Positions 31,526 through 42,737 of a stretch of 64,000 bases of DNA are shown one piece after another (position 1 is the first letter of the stretch; each line of letters opens with the position of its first letter). Below the pieces are notes generated by a model. The model was not told the DNA's origin and did not search any database. It was given only the letters and a program-made list of their open reading frames with translations. The stretch comes from Cercophora sp. LCS_1. Lineage: Eukaryota; Ascomycota; Sordariomycetes; Sordariales; Lasiosphaeriaceae. The stretch lies in contig JAPZLL010000003.1 of the NCBI GenBank assembly GCA_036250225.1, forward strand, positions 124,001 to 188,000, read 5' to 3'. The position numbers were made by a program, and so were the translations under genes.

Positions 31526-34500
31526 ATGTTCTCCAGTTCGGGCGCGCGCAAATCCGTCGACAGTCTGTCGCCAACCCTCTCTGCTGGGACTCGTGGCGAC
31601 TTCCCCTTCCATGGGTACGAGATGCCTGTCGTTACTCAATTGATTGGTCCCCTAACTGACAGCCTGAAGGAAACGGTCACATAGCCCGCAACGTGGACAT
31701 CAACGGAGGGGTTCGACAGCAAGCTCCATATACTCGGTGGGGGGCTCGTTGGATACATCCCCCAGCACTTGGACCGGCGCCGTTCTCGAATCTGGCCAGA
31801 ATGCCATCTCCACCCTGCTTCAGCCGCCCATCGTCCGTACCGGGCTCCTCCCACACACATCTGCACCCGCGTCGAGCGCCCATAAACCTCCGACCGCGAA
31901 AGACATCCCGCCTGTCACTCTCACCAATATCCCTGTCGTCGATTCGTCCGAGTTCAAGCCCTACTTGACCCAAGTTGGAGCATTATATGAACAGCTACGC
32001 CGAATCCAGGCAGAAGATGATGATGCGTCGAGTGTTTTCGGTCGGAAGGGGTCTCGGGGCGACGAGGCCTTGGACGTAAATGACGACGGTCACCTGCGGC
32101 CCGGGAAGCGGATTGGAGCTTCCAGAAGGACGTCGACTGCCTCGGTCAACTCTCTTGCTTCGGTGGATGCGCCCAGCCCGGTACGGCGTAGCAGCGGTGG
32201 ACTCAAGAGAGGAGCATCCCATGGCCCTCCACCTCTCTCTACCATTCCGAATGTGTACTTTGATGAAGACTTTCACCTCGAAAACCCCCGGACGTTTGAT
32301 GTGGTCAGTGAAAGGTCTGAGGTCGTCCGCCCTGCGCCAGGGACCGAGGACAAGGCTGCTCCCAATGGTACCGCTGGGGTACCTCGCAAGGCGCTCGCCA
32401 CAAACGCCATCTTGCAGGAAAAACTGTCGTGGTACATGGACACGATTGAGATGCACCTCATCCAGTCCATATCTACGGCATCTACCACTTTTTTTAGTGC
32501 GCTCGGATCACTTCGCGAGTTGCATTCTGAGGCCGCAGAGTCAGTTGAGAGAATCAAGGGACTGAGAAAAGAGCTCGAGGCTCTTGACGCGGAGATCGCG
32601 ACTGGGGGGCTAGAAATCCTGCAGCAACGCCGAAGACGTGAAAATGTGAAGCAACTGCATGACGCTGTCATGCAACTAAGAGAGATTGTGGACGGCGTCG
32701 CAGTTTGTGAATCATTGGTTGACTCTGGAGAGGTGGATGCCGCTCTCGAGAACATTGACGCTCTGGAAAGATTAATTGCTGGAGAGGCATCAACCGCAAA
32801 TGACCCGGGGCTGCAACTGAGGGATCTCCGGGGCGCTACGGCTCTCCAAGGTATTGACGATGATCTGGCTACGCTCCGAACCCGTGTTGGCAGGACGTAC
32901 GAGTCGAAATTCGTCGATCTTCTCCTCTCAGATCTCCGACGTCATGTTGAGCAGGTGTCCTCTCAAGAAGTCTTGATGCGTTGGAGTAGTGCTTCGATGC
33001 GTGGAAGAGGGGGACACAACAGAGAACAATCCGCATTTCCGTCGTACATGGCTTCGATCGACGGGCTAAGAGCAGAACTCCTGGCGAGCTTGACAGGACT
33101 GCAACGGGCTAGGTTCCTCAAGTCGGCGGCCATATCGCTCAGGGAAGCAGTCCTGCGCGAAATAAAAAATGTTATTCGCCGCCCACTACCCAGCTCCAAC
33201 GATGACGATAACGAGTCTATGATGTCGTCGTCGACGCTCTCGGGCGGCAGACAGCGATCTCAACAAGAAAGATCGTCCATTCTCGCCCGAAACCTTAGAG
33301 CGTTGGATCCCAAAGATGCCGAGGAACTTCTCGTTCAGATATACATTGGAGTTACGGAAACTTTGAGAAGGTTAGGTACCCAGGTCAAGGTCTTGCTTGA
33401 TGTCGCGAGCACAATTGGTGATCCTTTAGGTGCCAGTGGGTTGCGATCTCCTCCGATCAAGTCCCCGCCGCACAGCCCCAGGCCACGACAGACATCAGAT
33501 GCAGGCCAAGAAGCCCAGGAGGAGATCCACAAACATTTGGACATCTCCAACTTGCTGGGGCAGGCTGTGGATATCGCCCAGGACAAGATCGTCAAGCTTC
33601 TCCGCGTGCGGACTGAGCAGAGCACGCATCTAGATCTTGACTGGTTCCTGCGGTACTTTACACTCAATCTCTTCTTTGCGAACGAGTGCGAGGCTATTTC
33701 CGGGCGTAGTGGGACGACGCTCAAGACGATCGTGAATACGCAAATTAAGGATTTCATCAAACAACACGGCACGGCTGAGAACCAAAAGCTCGCGCAAAAT
33801 ATGGAATCAGACCAGTGGAACCCCAGAGATTTCACGGACGAAGACACGGTTCTTTTGAGCCAGATCCTGGCGGGGAGCACTAGAGATGCTTCTGACTGGG
33901 CAGATGGTGTCAAAATTTGGATTCCACATCCTGATGCCGACGACGAGCAACAAATGGAGAGCACCACTGACCTTCCTGCAGCTAGCCAGACCAACGGAGC
34001 CGGGAAGGGGAAGACACGCAGTGCGGTCATTGACGATGATACATTTACACTGCCGAACTCGGCCGTTCTCTGTATGAATGGCATCGCCAAGTTCCTCCAG
34101 CTGGTTGTCAACATACCATCGATGACGGCGGATATATCAACATCGCTCGTTGGCTATCTGCAGCTGTACAACTCCCGCTGTACTCAGCTTATCCTAGGGG
34201 CTGGTGCGACTCGTTCCGCGGGACTGAAAAACATCACTGCCAAGCACCTCGCATTAGCTTCACAGGCTTTGGGGTTTATTGCCGCTGTGATACCACATGT
34301 CCGCGAACTCGTTCGGCGGCATTGCGGTTCGGGCTCGACAGTGTCGACCGTTATGGGCGAGTTTGACAAGGTTCGACGCCTGTACCAGGAGCATCAGAAC
34401 AGCATATACGACAAACTCGTCGAGATCATGACCGGGAGAGTTCAAGTCGCAGCCAGGAAACTGAGGAACCTCGATTGGGAGGCCCCCAGTGATTCCCCGC

Positions 34501-34959
34501 AGGAGTACATGGAAACTCTGGTGAAAGAAACGACCACGCTGCACCGCGCTCTAACCAAATACCTACCTGAAGGCGCCGTGCGGATGATCATGTTTACCGT
34601 GTTCAAGAATTACAAGGACACCTTTGGAGGAGCCTACCGCGGGCTGGCATCTACCACCGAGGTTGGTCGGGATAAGTAAGTCCCTGTACCAATGACACTA
34701 CAACGTCTGCTAACAATGAGGTAGCATGCTCCGCGATGTTGAGCATTTCCAATCACGGCTGGGTAAGATCGACGGCTTCGAGGATACGGCTGATTACCTA
34801 TCCAAGATCATCAAAGACAGGGAGCTTAGAGCAGCCACGCCAACACCCTCCGCCTCAGCACCGCCCGCCGCGAGCCCCGACTCTGCCCCACCAGCCGGCT
34901 CAGATACGGCCGAGGCACCAAATGAGGGCGCGACTTCCTCTGAACCGAATGCAGGGTAA
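31526..34959 (+). CDS. vps54: GARP complex subunit Vps54
   Basis: Tethering-complex subunit that captures endosome-derived vesicles at the trans-Golgi network. Exons 31526-31614, 31670-34675 and 34725-34959 give about 1109 residues. A disordered Ser/Arg-rich N-terminus (RRGSTASSIYSVGGSLDTS) is followed by the Vps54 N-terminal domain (EKLSWYMDTIEMHLIQSIST) and coiled coils (SVERIKGLRKELEALDAEIA). The conserved Vps54 C-terminal domain begins near residue ~820 (LPNSAVLCMNGIAKFLQLVV, then YLQLYNSRCTQLILGAGATR). The last exon adds DVEHFQSRLGKIDGFEDTAD and an Ala/Pro-rich tail. The first-intron acceptor GAAG was chosen because the nearer CAG leads to a stop. It is a large member but within fungal range. 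Confidence 0.92.
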
Positions 34960-35505
34960 ACTCCTTGCGGAGTATGTAACGAAGATGATGTATGACTATG
35001 GCTTCAACGAACAAGAGGGCGGCAATGGGTAGAGCAAGCGAGTGTGTCCGAGACGGGGGTATAAAGCCGGGTAGCTCAGGCAAGAGGCCGATGGGGCAGA
35101 TGAAATCGAAAATAAGATGTAGAGGGGTTCTCTACAAGGAACAGCAAGATGCCCAAGAGATGCGATGCCCTTGCCTTAAAGGCAAGAAAGTGACATCATA
35201 CGCCGTTGAAAATGCTGCTATTTAGGCGCCGGCGCCCAGCCCGTCGAATCGACACCGGTGTCGCCGATCCGGGCTGGACACGGCATGGATATGGATATGG
35301 ATCTGGGCTTCTAGAATCCCGCTGAAGCACTTTGTACAAGTTGGTCACACGCGCGACGGCTCCTGTCAAATTTCGGCCACCATCGGTGCGATGCGACTGG
35401 AAAGGGTTGTTCAATGCTGGGTGAGGTGCAGCGAGATAGAGAGTCTGGCAGGTATAGCGTCCACTACCGGCTTCGGATTTCAACAAGCAGTGATGTGCCT
35501 AGCAT
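34960..35505. other. Intergenic region between vps54 and tRNA-Lys
   Basis: 546 bp with no supportable gene; GATATGGATATGGAT-type short repetition occurs near 35286-35300. Confidence 0.5.
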
Positions 35506-35592
35506 GCCCGGCTAGCTCAATCGGTAGAGCGTGAGACTCTTAAGGAGCACTCCGTAATCTCAAGGTTGTGGGTTCGACCCCCACGTCGGGCT
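35506..35592 (+). tRNA. tRNA-Lys(CUU) with 14-nt intron
   Basis: Cloverleaf elements are all present: acceptor stem GCCCGGC pairing with GTCGGGC (one G-U), D arm with TAGCTCAATCGGTAGAGC (A box), anticodon stem TGAGA/TCTCA, anticodon CTT at 35539-35541, and T arm with GGTTCGACCCC (B box). An intron of about 14 nt (35543-35556) sits one base 3' of the anticodon, the canonical eukaryotic position, so the mature tRNA is 73 nt before CCA addition. The discriminator base is T. Confidence 0.95.
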
Positions 35593-35609
35593 CAATTCCC
35601 GTCGCAAGC

Positions 35610-35625
35610 TTTTCTTTTTTTTTTT
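35610..35625 (+). terminator. RNA polymerase III terminator of tRNA-Lys
   Basis: A T4 run at 35610-35613 followed after one C by a T11 run at 35615-35625, starting 18 bp after the tRNA end. Oligo-T on the coding strand is the standard Pol III stop. Confidence 0.75.
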
Positions 35626-36817
35626 CTTTCTTTCTTTCATTTAACAACAACACTGTCATTCATCTTCGTCTCCAGCTGCGTGTGTGTCATTGTTTTTTTT
35701 TTTTTAAAAAAAAAATTGCGTGTCAATTGTCCCAATAATTACACTCCCTTAGCTTAGCTCCCATGGCCACAGAAAACCAAACCCCGCATTGGCGAACCCG
35801 CACTTGTGCTCCATGAGGCGCGGGAGAAGCTTCCTCGATCGACCAAGCAGGCCAACAGACAGGTCGTGTGTTTCAAAAACAATCCAAGGTATAGAAATAT
35901 CGAACTAGAAAAATCGATGCGATATTTTTGTGAAACATGTTTGTCTCACGCGCGGGAATCGTGAAACAAGACTGGGATTCTCCACTGTCGATAGCCGCCG
36001 TGGCGCGACTTCCCCCGGCAAGGCGCATGTTTTGTGGGTGAGGGGAGGGGGGCGGTGATATGCATGATGTGCTGTTCGTTATTTTGGACGACTACAGTGT
36101 ATACTTGGTGTTGTGATGGGTGTGTGTGCGTCCTTCCGCCATGTGAGGAGGTCCTTCGACTGGGAAGCAGTCGAGGCCGCTGAAGGCTCTGTTGAGGAGT
36201 TGAAGCAGTCATAGGCAATTTGACGTGATTCATTTCCCTGAGAGTCCTTAAAACTACCCAAAATCTCCCTTTTCAACAAAATATACACAGAGAAGGTCAT
36301 GACCCCCCGACAATGTGACCAAAAATCCGTTCTATAAACGATGGTGAGAATTGAAACATGACCGCGATTCCCATCAAGTTCACACTTGTTGCGATGTGCC
36401 CTTTTGAACTTTTACTTCTTTTCACGCCCATCCATACTCCAGTTCCCCGAATACCCATGCCCTATCATGTGGGCCAAAAGGAATAAAAAAGGGCCAACGA
36501 CAAATGCCGCCATGGCAAATACCGCAGCACTCACGAAGCCCGCCGAGTGTTATTTCAGAAGAGGAGACGAATCTCCCAAGAAAAAAAGTAACTTGAGCGG
36601 GCGAGTACCGCAAAATTCCCTAATTCCCAGCCTTCGTGAAAAAAATGTGCACATAGTTGTCGTGTGTCATGATATTCATAACCCAGCGCCCTCTTTCCTG
36701 CGCCGAGTAAACTCGAAAAGAGTAAAAAGCCACCCAAACCCGTGGGCATGAAAAAAAGGGAGGACGAAAAGGGTGAACGCCAAAGGAGCGTGATGGGAAC
36801 CTGGCACCGAAGCACCT
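35626..36817. other. Intergenic region with T13A10 tract
   Basis: About 1.2 kb between the tRNA and the secreted-protein gene. At 35693-35715 a run of 13 T passes directly into 10 A, a rigid A-tract with a self-complementary core. No gene was recognised. Confidence 0.55.
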
Positions 36818-37396
36818 TTACTCGGCCCTGCCCTCAACGGCGGTACGAGCGTAGTGCTTTGTGGGATCCTCGAGCAGGTCGCGCTTCTGGACGGGCTCAG
36901 GCTTGATGTCGTCCTCGTCAACAAAGCCGACGTTGCCAAGCGTGCAGAAGAAGTCGGACTTGTGTGTGGCCTTGGTCTGCTCGTCGTCGGGCAGGTAGTA
37001 GGCAAAGTTGCAGGGGAAGATCTCGCAGCCCGAGAAAGGAACCGGGTCGTCAACGGGCCAGATCTTCTTGACGCCGTCCCAGTCGTTCGGGTTGACGATG
37101 GCCGAGACGTCAAAGTAGGTCATGCCACCCCAGGAGTTGAAGGCAAACTCGCCAAGCATGCCGGGCACGATCGGGTCGCCGTCGATGACAGAGAAGAAGT
37201 TGCCAACCCAGCCGTAGGGGATGTCAACCGTGTGGTTGGTAAACCCCTCGATCCAGAGGGGCTTGATCTCGGGCATGCCCGGGTTGCCCGTGAAGTAGAT
37301 GGTGCGGTCCAGAACGTCCTGGGAAATGAAGGTGATGGTGTTGTCGGCCTGGACCATGGCGGCGGCGGCCAGCAACGCAACGTTTTGGAACTTCAT
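36818..37396 (-). CDS. Small secreted protein of the Bys1/'DNase1 protein' family
   Basis: Secreted protein related to a fungal family that databases call 'DNase1 protein' or Bys1-like; I see no nuclease active site, so the name should not be taken literally. Single exon of 192 residues from the ATG of MKFQNVALL. A signal peptide (MKFQNVALLAAAAMVQA) precedes DNTITFISQDVLDRTIYFTG. The core has GWVGNFFSVIDGDP, PGMLGEFAFNSWGGMTYFDV and SAIVNPNDWDGVKKIWP. Cysteines in GCEIFPCNFAYYLPDD and FFCTLG probably form disulfides. A Lys-Arg site (residues ~171-172) with an acidic tail after it resembles a Kex2 cut site. Strong upstream sequence signals suggest high expression (inference). Confidence 0.78.
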   Translation of the reverse strand: MKFQNVALLAAAAMVQADNTITFISQDVLDRTIYFTGNPGMPEIKPLWIEGFTNHTVDIPYGWVGNFFSVIDGDPIVPGMLGEFAFNSWGGMTYFDVSAIVNPNDWDGVKKIWPVDDPVPFSGCEIFPCNFAYYLPDDEQTKATHKSDFFCTLGNVGFVDEDDIKPEPVQKRDLLEDPTKHYARTAVEGRAE

Positions 37397-37503
37397 GGCG
37401 TGCGTGTTGTAGCGAGTCTTGGGAGAATGAGTGTGTTGAGCGAGTGACGGGGTGGAAGCAGCCTGAACAACGTTGTGGTGTGGTGAAAGAGGGAGCAAGC
37501 CTT

Positions 37504-37531
37504 GGGTTGTGGGTTGTGGGTTGTGGGTTGT
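37504..37531. repeat. Tandem repeat (GGGTTGT)x4
   Basis: Four perfect 7-bp units, read as ACAACCC on the gene strand, lying between the TATA-like site and the start codon of the secreted-protein gene, so probably in its promoter or leader. Confidence 0.85.
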
Positions 37532-37533
37532 GG

Positions 37534-37541
37534 TATAAATA
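37534..37541 (-). promoter_or_regulatory. TATA-like element upstream of the secreted-protein gene
   Basis: TATAAATA on the plus strand (TATTTATA on the gene strand), about 140 bp before the ATG at 37396. TATA boxes are uncommon in housekeeping fungal promoters but frequent for strongly regulated genes; the orientation is not ideal. Confidence 0.35.
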
Positions 37542-39877
37542 GGCAGGCGTCCTTGAACGGTCCGAGAGAGAGGGCTAGGGCCGAGCGAGGATAGGTTGCC
37601 GTTGAAATGTGTTGAGAATCGAAGCAAGCCACTTGGGTCTTGCTCTAACTTGGCGGTGAAAGAGTGTGAGGCGCACGAGAAGGACTGAAAGGAAGGGAGG
37701 CTTGAAGTCTAGCAAGCCAAGATGGTACGGTTGATAACTATATCGAGGATGAAAGAGAGTGTTCAGAACTGCTCGCCGGGGGGGGGGGGGTTGCTCATAT
37801 AGCCTTGCACCGAATGGCAAGACTTGGGCTCATGGCGCACTCTCGCCATCCACGAGGCAATGGTCTGCTACCCGGTCGTCCTCATCCCTCACATACGCTA
37901 TGCCGGGAAAAAAAGAAAAGTGCTGGACTGCCGTGGGGGTGGGTCAACATTGAGTGGGATGCCACCATTTCTCCGCCGAGTGAGCCCGAAGGCTCTGTGG
38001 AGAGGGCGTCTCTCTAGAATCGGATCGCGAGAGGTACCTTGACTGCCCATCGGTTGACTGATTTCAACATTTTGCAAGCCAAAGTGCCAAAAATAGCAAG
38101 ACGGAGCCGCGGCCGGAGAAGCCTTCACCGTTAGAAACCCTAGCATACAGTGCCTTAATCGACTCGACCGGTCCTCACTGAGACGTAGGTTTCTGGGCTG
38201 TCACCAACATGGCGAGCGTGTAGATCTACCCCGTGTTCTAGAGGGTACTCGGTTGGACCATTCTGACTGGCGAGTGGAGGGGGCAGCCAAGACAAGAGTT
38301 GTGCCTGGCCCTCCTGGCCGCTTTTGGGGACGGAAGGGCGGTAGGGCGGCGGCGGGCCGGGATTTGTTGGCCATGTGTTAGCTGGAACTCAGTTTTCAGG
38401 CACATCGCGGCTGTCATTGGCCGATCTAAAGTGCGCTGTGCCTGGTACCTGACAGAAGCATGGGTTCGGCTCTGACAGGCTTATCAACCGGGACGCCGAG
38501 CGTTGCTGATCACGGAGCTGGCCAAGGCCATCTGCGCCAGAAACTTGGCCATTCCTCCGGCAGAGCGGCAAGGTTCACGGGCGCAACAAAAACTGTCGCC
38601 GGTGGCTCCACGTATTCGCGGCAATGACGCACTCGACGCAGTGGTGCGCGAAATAATTTCAGCTCCGGCGCACCGCCGACCAGCTCCACGAGTGGACGCT
38701 GCGAACCGGGGGGGTAACGTCGCCGTCCGGAAGAAGCAATGGTGACGCGAGTGGTGTCGCTCCGGGCAAGACATTTCGAGATGCCGCCCCGGTGTCCGAA
38801 GGCGCAGCCCCTCTGATTGCTTGGGGGCTTCGGACGGCTGGAAGAGCAGCCGCATTCTCCCGCCATTTCTCGTCGCTGCATAGTCACCAAGGGAGCTATC
38901 GGGAACAGGTCCCACTCTGACCGTGCGTCCGGTGAGGTGGAGGAATAGGGCGGGACATTCGGCCAGGCCCAGCACCTGCTGTCACCGGCAACACAAGTCG
39001 CCGACACAAGCAGGCGTGATGCGCCCGAGAAGGCTGGTGGCGTTGACTGCCGGGTCTACCAAGAAAAATCTTGGGTTACTTGCAGCTGCTCGGCTGTAAA
39101 AGTTTCTACAAGAAGCCGCGTAGGTTTGCGGCAGGTCTCTAAAGTGCTTCTTCCTGTCGTGCGTGGGCTGCATGTGAGGGAAGCAAATCACCCGCAGCAC
39201 GATGTAAAAAGAAAATGAATGAAAATTGGCTAGTTGTCTGACGGCAGCTCACCGCTAAATCTAGGTTGGACAACATTAGAAAAATAGGAAGCTGGCTCAC
39301 GGGCCGTCAACTTTTGGCAAATGGCAGATCCCCAAAGGCGTTTCCTGATAAGAGTTTCACGCGGAAGGTACGGACCATGGCACCTCTCCGCGCACCCGGG
39401 ACAGTGTAAGAAAAATTGGGCAAAATGGAGGCACATCAAGCAAGTCTTGTTTGCACCTCACATACTTCTGCATCGTTGCCGCTGTGCGACGGCGTCGACG
39501 TGCCCCATGGGGCTCACTCGCGTTGACTCGTGGCTTCTCATTTGATCAATCACAATCCCGGCAGAGGCCGGTGGTGCCGAGGCTTTTCAATATGCCTCGA
39601 CCAAAATTCGGACTACTTGTGGAAGGAGAACTTGTTCACCCGGCGCGCCCTGCGTGGGCCAGAACAACCTAATATTGGGTCTCTGCAACTCTATCTACCT
39701 ATGATACAGCTGGGTGATTCCTCTGCTCGAACTCTAGAGTCTAAAACGATTAGTATGTATCCTCACTTTGGACGGGATTTTGAGAGTACCTCTGCTCCCC
39801 AATCCTACAACTGAGTCAGTCTCTCTGGCCATGCTTCTCGATACCCCAAATGTGCGTCGCTCGTGCGATCGTATCCA

Positions 39878-40246
39878 TCAACGCCGATTCCTGATAGTTA
39901 CATTTGAAGGAGTCTGCTGAGCCCGAGTGCGTGGAGGGACATAATCTGAATCATTGTCGTCCTCCCATTCTTCCCCACTCTCTTCGACGGTGTCGGCCAA
40001 CGCTTCTTGACCCAGGCCGCTTGACTCAGGCGCATTTTCCTCCCCAACCAGGTCGTCGTGTTCCACTGTGTCTACAGGCTCGTTACTTGACCCTTCCCCT
40101 GGATCCTCGCTCGTGACGTCGACAACTCCCTCCTCGTCCGGTGTCTCATAGTCGTCGAATTCCTGAGATGTATGAGAAGGGTGTCTTACGAACCCCCTGC
40201 GGACAAAGTACGTATCCAGACTCTGGACAGCCCTCTCGGGCCGTCG
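39878..40246 (-). other. Open in-frame extension behind the cdc23 stop codon
   Basis: Directly after the TAG that ends the cdc23 frame, the same frame runs without a stop for 122 codons before the final stop at 39878-39880. It begins RRPERAVQSLDTYFVRRGFV and becomes strongly acidic (YETPDEEGVVDVTSEDPGEG, VEESGEEWEDDNDSDY), ending TIRNRR. The composition looks like a genuine disordered protein tail rather than random translation. No intron of length divisible by three with a good donor and acceptor removes the TAG. It could be a readthrough extension, a strain-specific nonsense mutation (CAG to TAG), an assembly error, or an unrelated frame. Confidence 0.5.
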
Positions 40247-42345
40247 CTAGCGGTCCATCATGTTGGCCAACTCCGTTCTGGACTTTGCTTCTCTGATTAG
40301 GGCTTTCGCTTCTTCGACCTCGACGCCGTCTTGACAAAGCTCGGTTGCTAGTCTGTTCGCCGTTTCGTAGTCTCCCGTTTTCATGGCATACTTCGCTAGC
40401 CACATGCGCGCCTTGCTCGTCGCGACCGTCACTCCGGTGCCTTCGTGACCACCTCCTCTCTCAACCCCCTCGCCCTCACCATCCGATGCGCCGCCTCCAG
40501 GAGAATCTTGATGGATGGCAACTGAGTCACCCAAACTTGCCCCTTCCGTGGCCGCGACGCCTCCATCCTCCTGCGCCACGCACAATTCCATGTATGCCTT
40601 GGCTTCTTCCTCTTCGTCAAGTCGGTCATACATGCTCGCAATTTGCAGAAGCACTTCTGGGTCCATCTGCGCCATACGATCGATGGGACCAGTACTGCCA
40701 AAGCTGCTAGCCGTGGAGTCGTAATAGCTGTCTGCGAGGAGCGCTCGCTTGAGGGCCTTGATCCCATCTCGATCTCGGTCCATCTTCTGCAGACACGAGC
40801 CCACAGCCTGCCACATCTTGCCGTCCCATGGGCGGAGACCGGCTGCCTTTTTGTAGTACCAGAGAGCATATGCGTGCATCTCTAGCACTTCGTAGGTCTG
40901 TCCCAGGCCATACCAGGCGCGATAATCCCGACGGTTGACGTCAACTGCGCGGCGATACGATTCAATCGCGGCGTGCGTGTTTTTGAGCTCCACGTATTCG
41001 TGACCCATGAGGGTCCATGCCGACAAGCAAGATCGGTCCAGGGTGAGAGCTCGGCGAAAGTACTGAACCGCCTTTTCGTGGAGAGACAACAGGGAGTAGT
41101 AATTTCCTATGACCACGCATGATTCGGGGCGAAACTTGTCAATGCTCGAGCATAGGTGGGCCAAGAATGCCAGCTTCGGTCGGAGATTCAAGACGTAGAG
41201 GATGTTCGAGTAGTGATCTAGGGAGTCGAGTCGGTGCGGATGGAGCGCCAAGAGATTACTAAAGTCTTGTTCCGCTGCCAACAGGTCCTTGGAGTGGTAG
41301 TTCAGTAGTGCCTTGCACGTCAAGAGGAACGAAGACGTGGGGAAAATGTCGAGGAGGTCGTTGAGGGAGGCTGCCAAATCATGGCCTTGCTGGTACAGGT
41401 TGACAGCCGTGTTGGCGTGGAAGATGAAAGACATGATGTTCTGCGGCATGTGGGGGGCAATCTTGTTGAGCTGGACAGCGTTAGCAAGAGCAGCAAGAGG
41501 CAAACCGAACAACTAACCTGCTCGACTCTGTGAATCAAGTTTGTGATTTCCAACCAGCAGCCCCAGTTCCACGGAAAGGCGTGGACGCTGCGCATCAGAT
41601 ACTCGAGCGCGGCTGAGTCATTCTTCTCCTTGACCAACACCATGCCGTAGAGATACTCGAGGAAGCCATCAGTCGGTGGTTCTTCTTCAGCGGCCCTACG
41701 CTCTTCGAACCACCGGCTAAGGAAGCGACCCACGTTAAGGAGCTGTTTATTGACGACGGTACCAAGATCATGAGGTCCCATAATCATCTCCGAGTCCTCG
41801 TCCTTCCGCTTTTCACCCGAGATAACCTTTGCATAAAGGGCCAGAAAAAGGCTCTTCTGGCTGATGTTCGGCAGAGGCTGCCGAGCAGATGAGGCGGCGG
41901 AGTCCTTTTCCTTTCCCCTGGGGTCGGAGCCCCCGCTCGACTTTTGGGACAACAGCCCGGCCAGGACAGACTCGGGGAGGAAGACGGCTGCGCATCGATC
42001 AAACTCCTTGCAGTCAAAAAAGGATTTGGCAAGCAAGTATTTGTTCAGCTCTTGGGCCTCCAAAGCTGCCTCGTCCGGGTCCGGACTTGGACTGAAGACT
42101 GGATGCACATGTTCGCCCAGCCCAGCCCCTTGCGCTTCCTTAAGCTCATCAGGAGTTGGCTCTGGAAGGGCATCCAGCAGTTCGGCGGCCCTTTCTGCAT
42201 GTTAGGTCATGGATACAAGTGCTTGGGAGGGCCCGCTTCCAACTTACCACTTTGCAGACTGATAAAGGCACCGTTCGGAGCATTTGACAACTGCTATCTG
42301 GAGCGTCTCCCTAAGGTGGGCCGAGTCCTTCGCAGAGAGACCCAT
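40247..42345 (-). CDS. cdc23: Anaphase-promoting complex subunit Cdc23/Apc8
   Basis: TPR scaffold subunit of the APC/C ubiquitin ligase, which drives anaphase and mitotic exit. Exons 42248-42345, 41518-42190 and 40247-41470 give 664 residues up to the first in-frame TAG. The N-terminal signature QIAVVKCSERCLYQSAKWAA crosses intron 1, whose acceptor AAAG was chosen because it alone restores W-A-A. The body is a run of TPRs (FRPESCVVIGNYYSLLSLHE, AWTLMGHEYVELKNTHAAIE, YRAWYGLGQTYEVLEMHAYA, MWQAVGSCLQKMDRD). An acidic Gly/Ser linker lies near residue 595. After the TAG at 40247-40249 the same frame stays open for 122 more codons to a TAA at 39878; see the separate entry. Shares a divergent promoter region with the farnesyl diphosphate synthase gene. 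Confidence 0.92.
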
Positions 42346-42514
42346 CCGGCCGGTTGGTTGATCGCTTGGAAGTGGTTATTCTCCGCCGTGAATGAGGGTT
42401 GACTATCGTGAGATCATGGGACTTTTGCGATTGCCGGTTTTTATTTAAGTTTCACTTGGTATACCGTCCACACCGAAACACGGTCTCTTGTTGGTTGTGA
42501 GAGTGCGCCGAGAC

Positions 42515-42520
42515 ACGCGT
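42515..42520. promoter_or_regulatory. MluI cell-cycle box (ACGCGT)
   Basis: Perfect ACGCGT 170 bp upstream of the cdc23 start, with a related GACGCGCC 15 bp further on. Cell-cycle control of cdc23 is possible; six bases alone are weak evidence. Confidence 0.3.
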
Positions 42521-42719
42521 TGGCTCAACAGTGACGCGCCGGGGCAGTTACCTATCGCCAAGGCCCCACCAAGAGCACGGTATTTCGCTTATCAGCTTAT
42601 CGTATATTCCTTCCCCACACCGCCGCCGTCAAAGGAGGGGTCGCGATCCGCTGTCCCCCCTTCAACGGCGGGGCTCTGAGAAGCACAGCACCTACCTCGG
42701 GGCTGTTGGTCGAAACGGA

Positions 42720-42737
42720 TACCTACCTAGGTAGGTA
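42720..42737. repeat. 18-bp perfect palindrome
   Basis: TACCTACCTAGGTAGGTA equals its own reverse complement. It lies midway between cdc23 and the FPP synthase start. Shorter CTACCTAGG-type strings recur at about 49624 and 52787, also between genes. Confidence 0.8.

Larger units (their letters stand above)
37397..39877. other. 2.5-kb gene-free region upstream of the secreted-protein gene
   Basis: Contains the secreted-protein promoter (tandem repeat and TATA-like site listed separately), a G13 run at 37778-37790, and then ~1.8 kb in which frames of up to 165 codons on both strands lack any family similarity. This is one of the longest gene-free stretches of the window. Confidence 0.55.

Noticed and set aside
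15090..35000. Functional cluster of endomembrane-traffic genes (sec22, CLPTM1, vps55, vps54)
   Set aside because: Genes are on both strands, interspersed with replication, proteasome and folate genes; chance proximity is the simpler reading.
38484..39007. Two overlapping minus-strand frames of ~165 codons
   Set aside because: Arg/Ser/Pro-rich compositions typical of random translation, and neither resembles a family.
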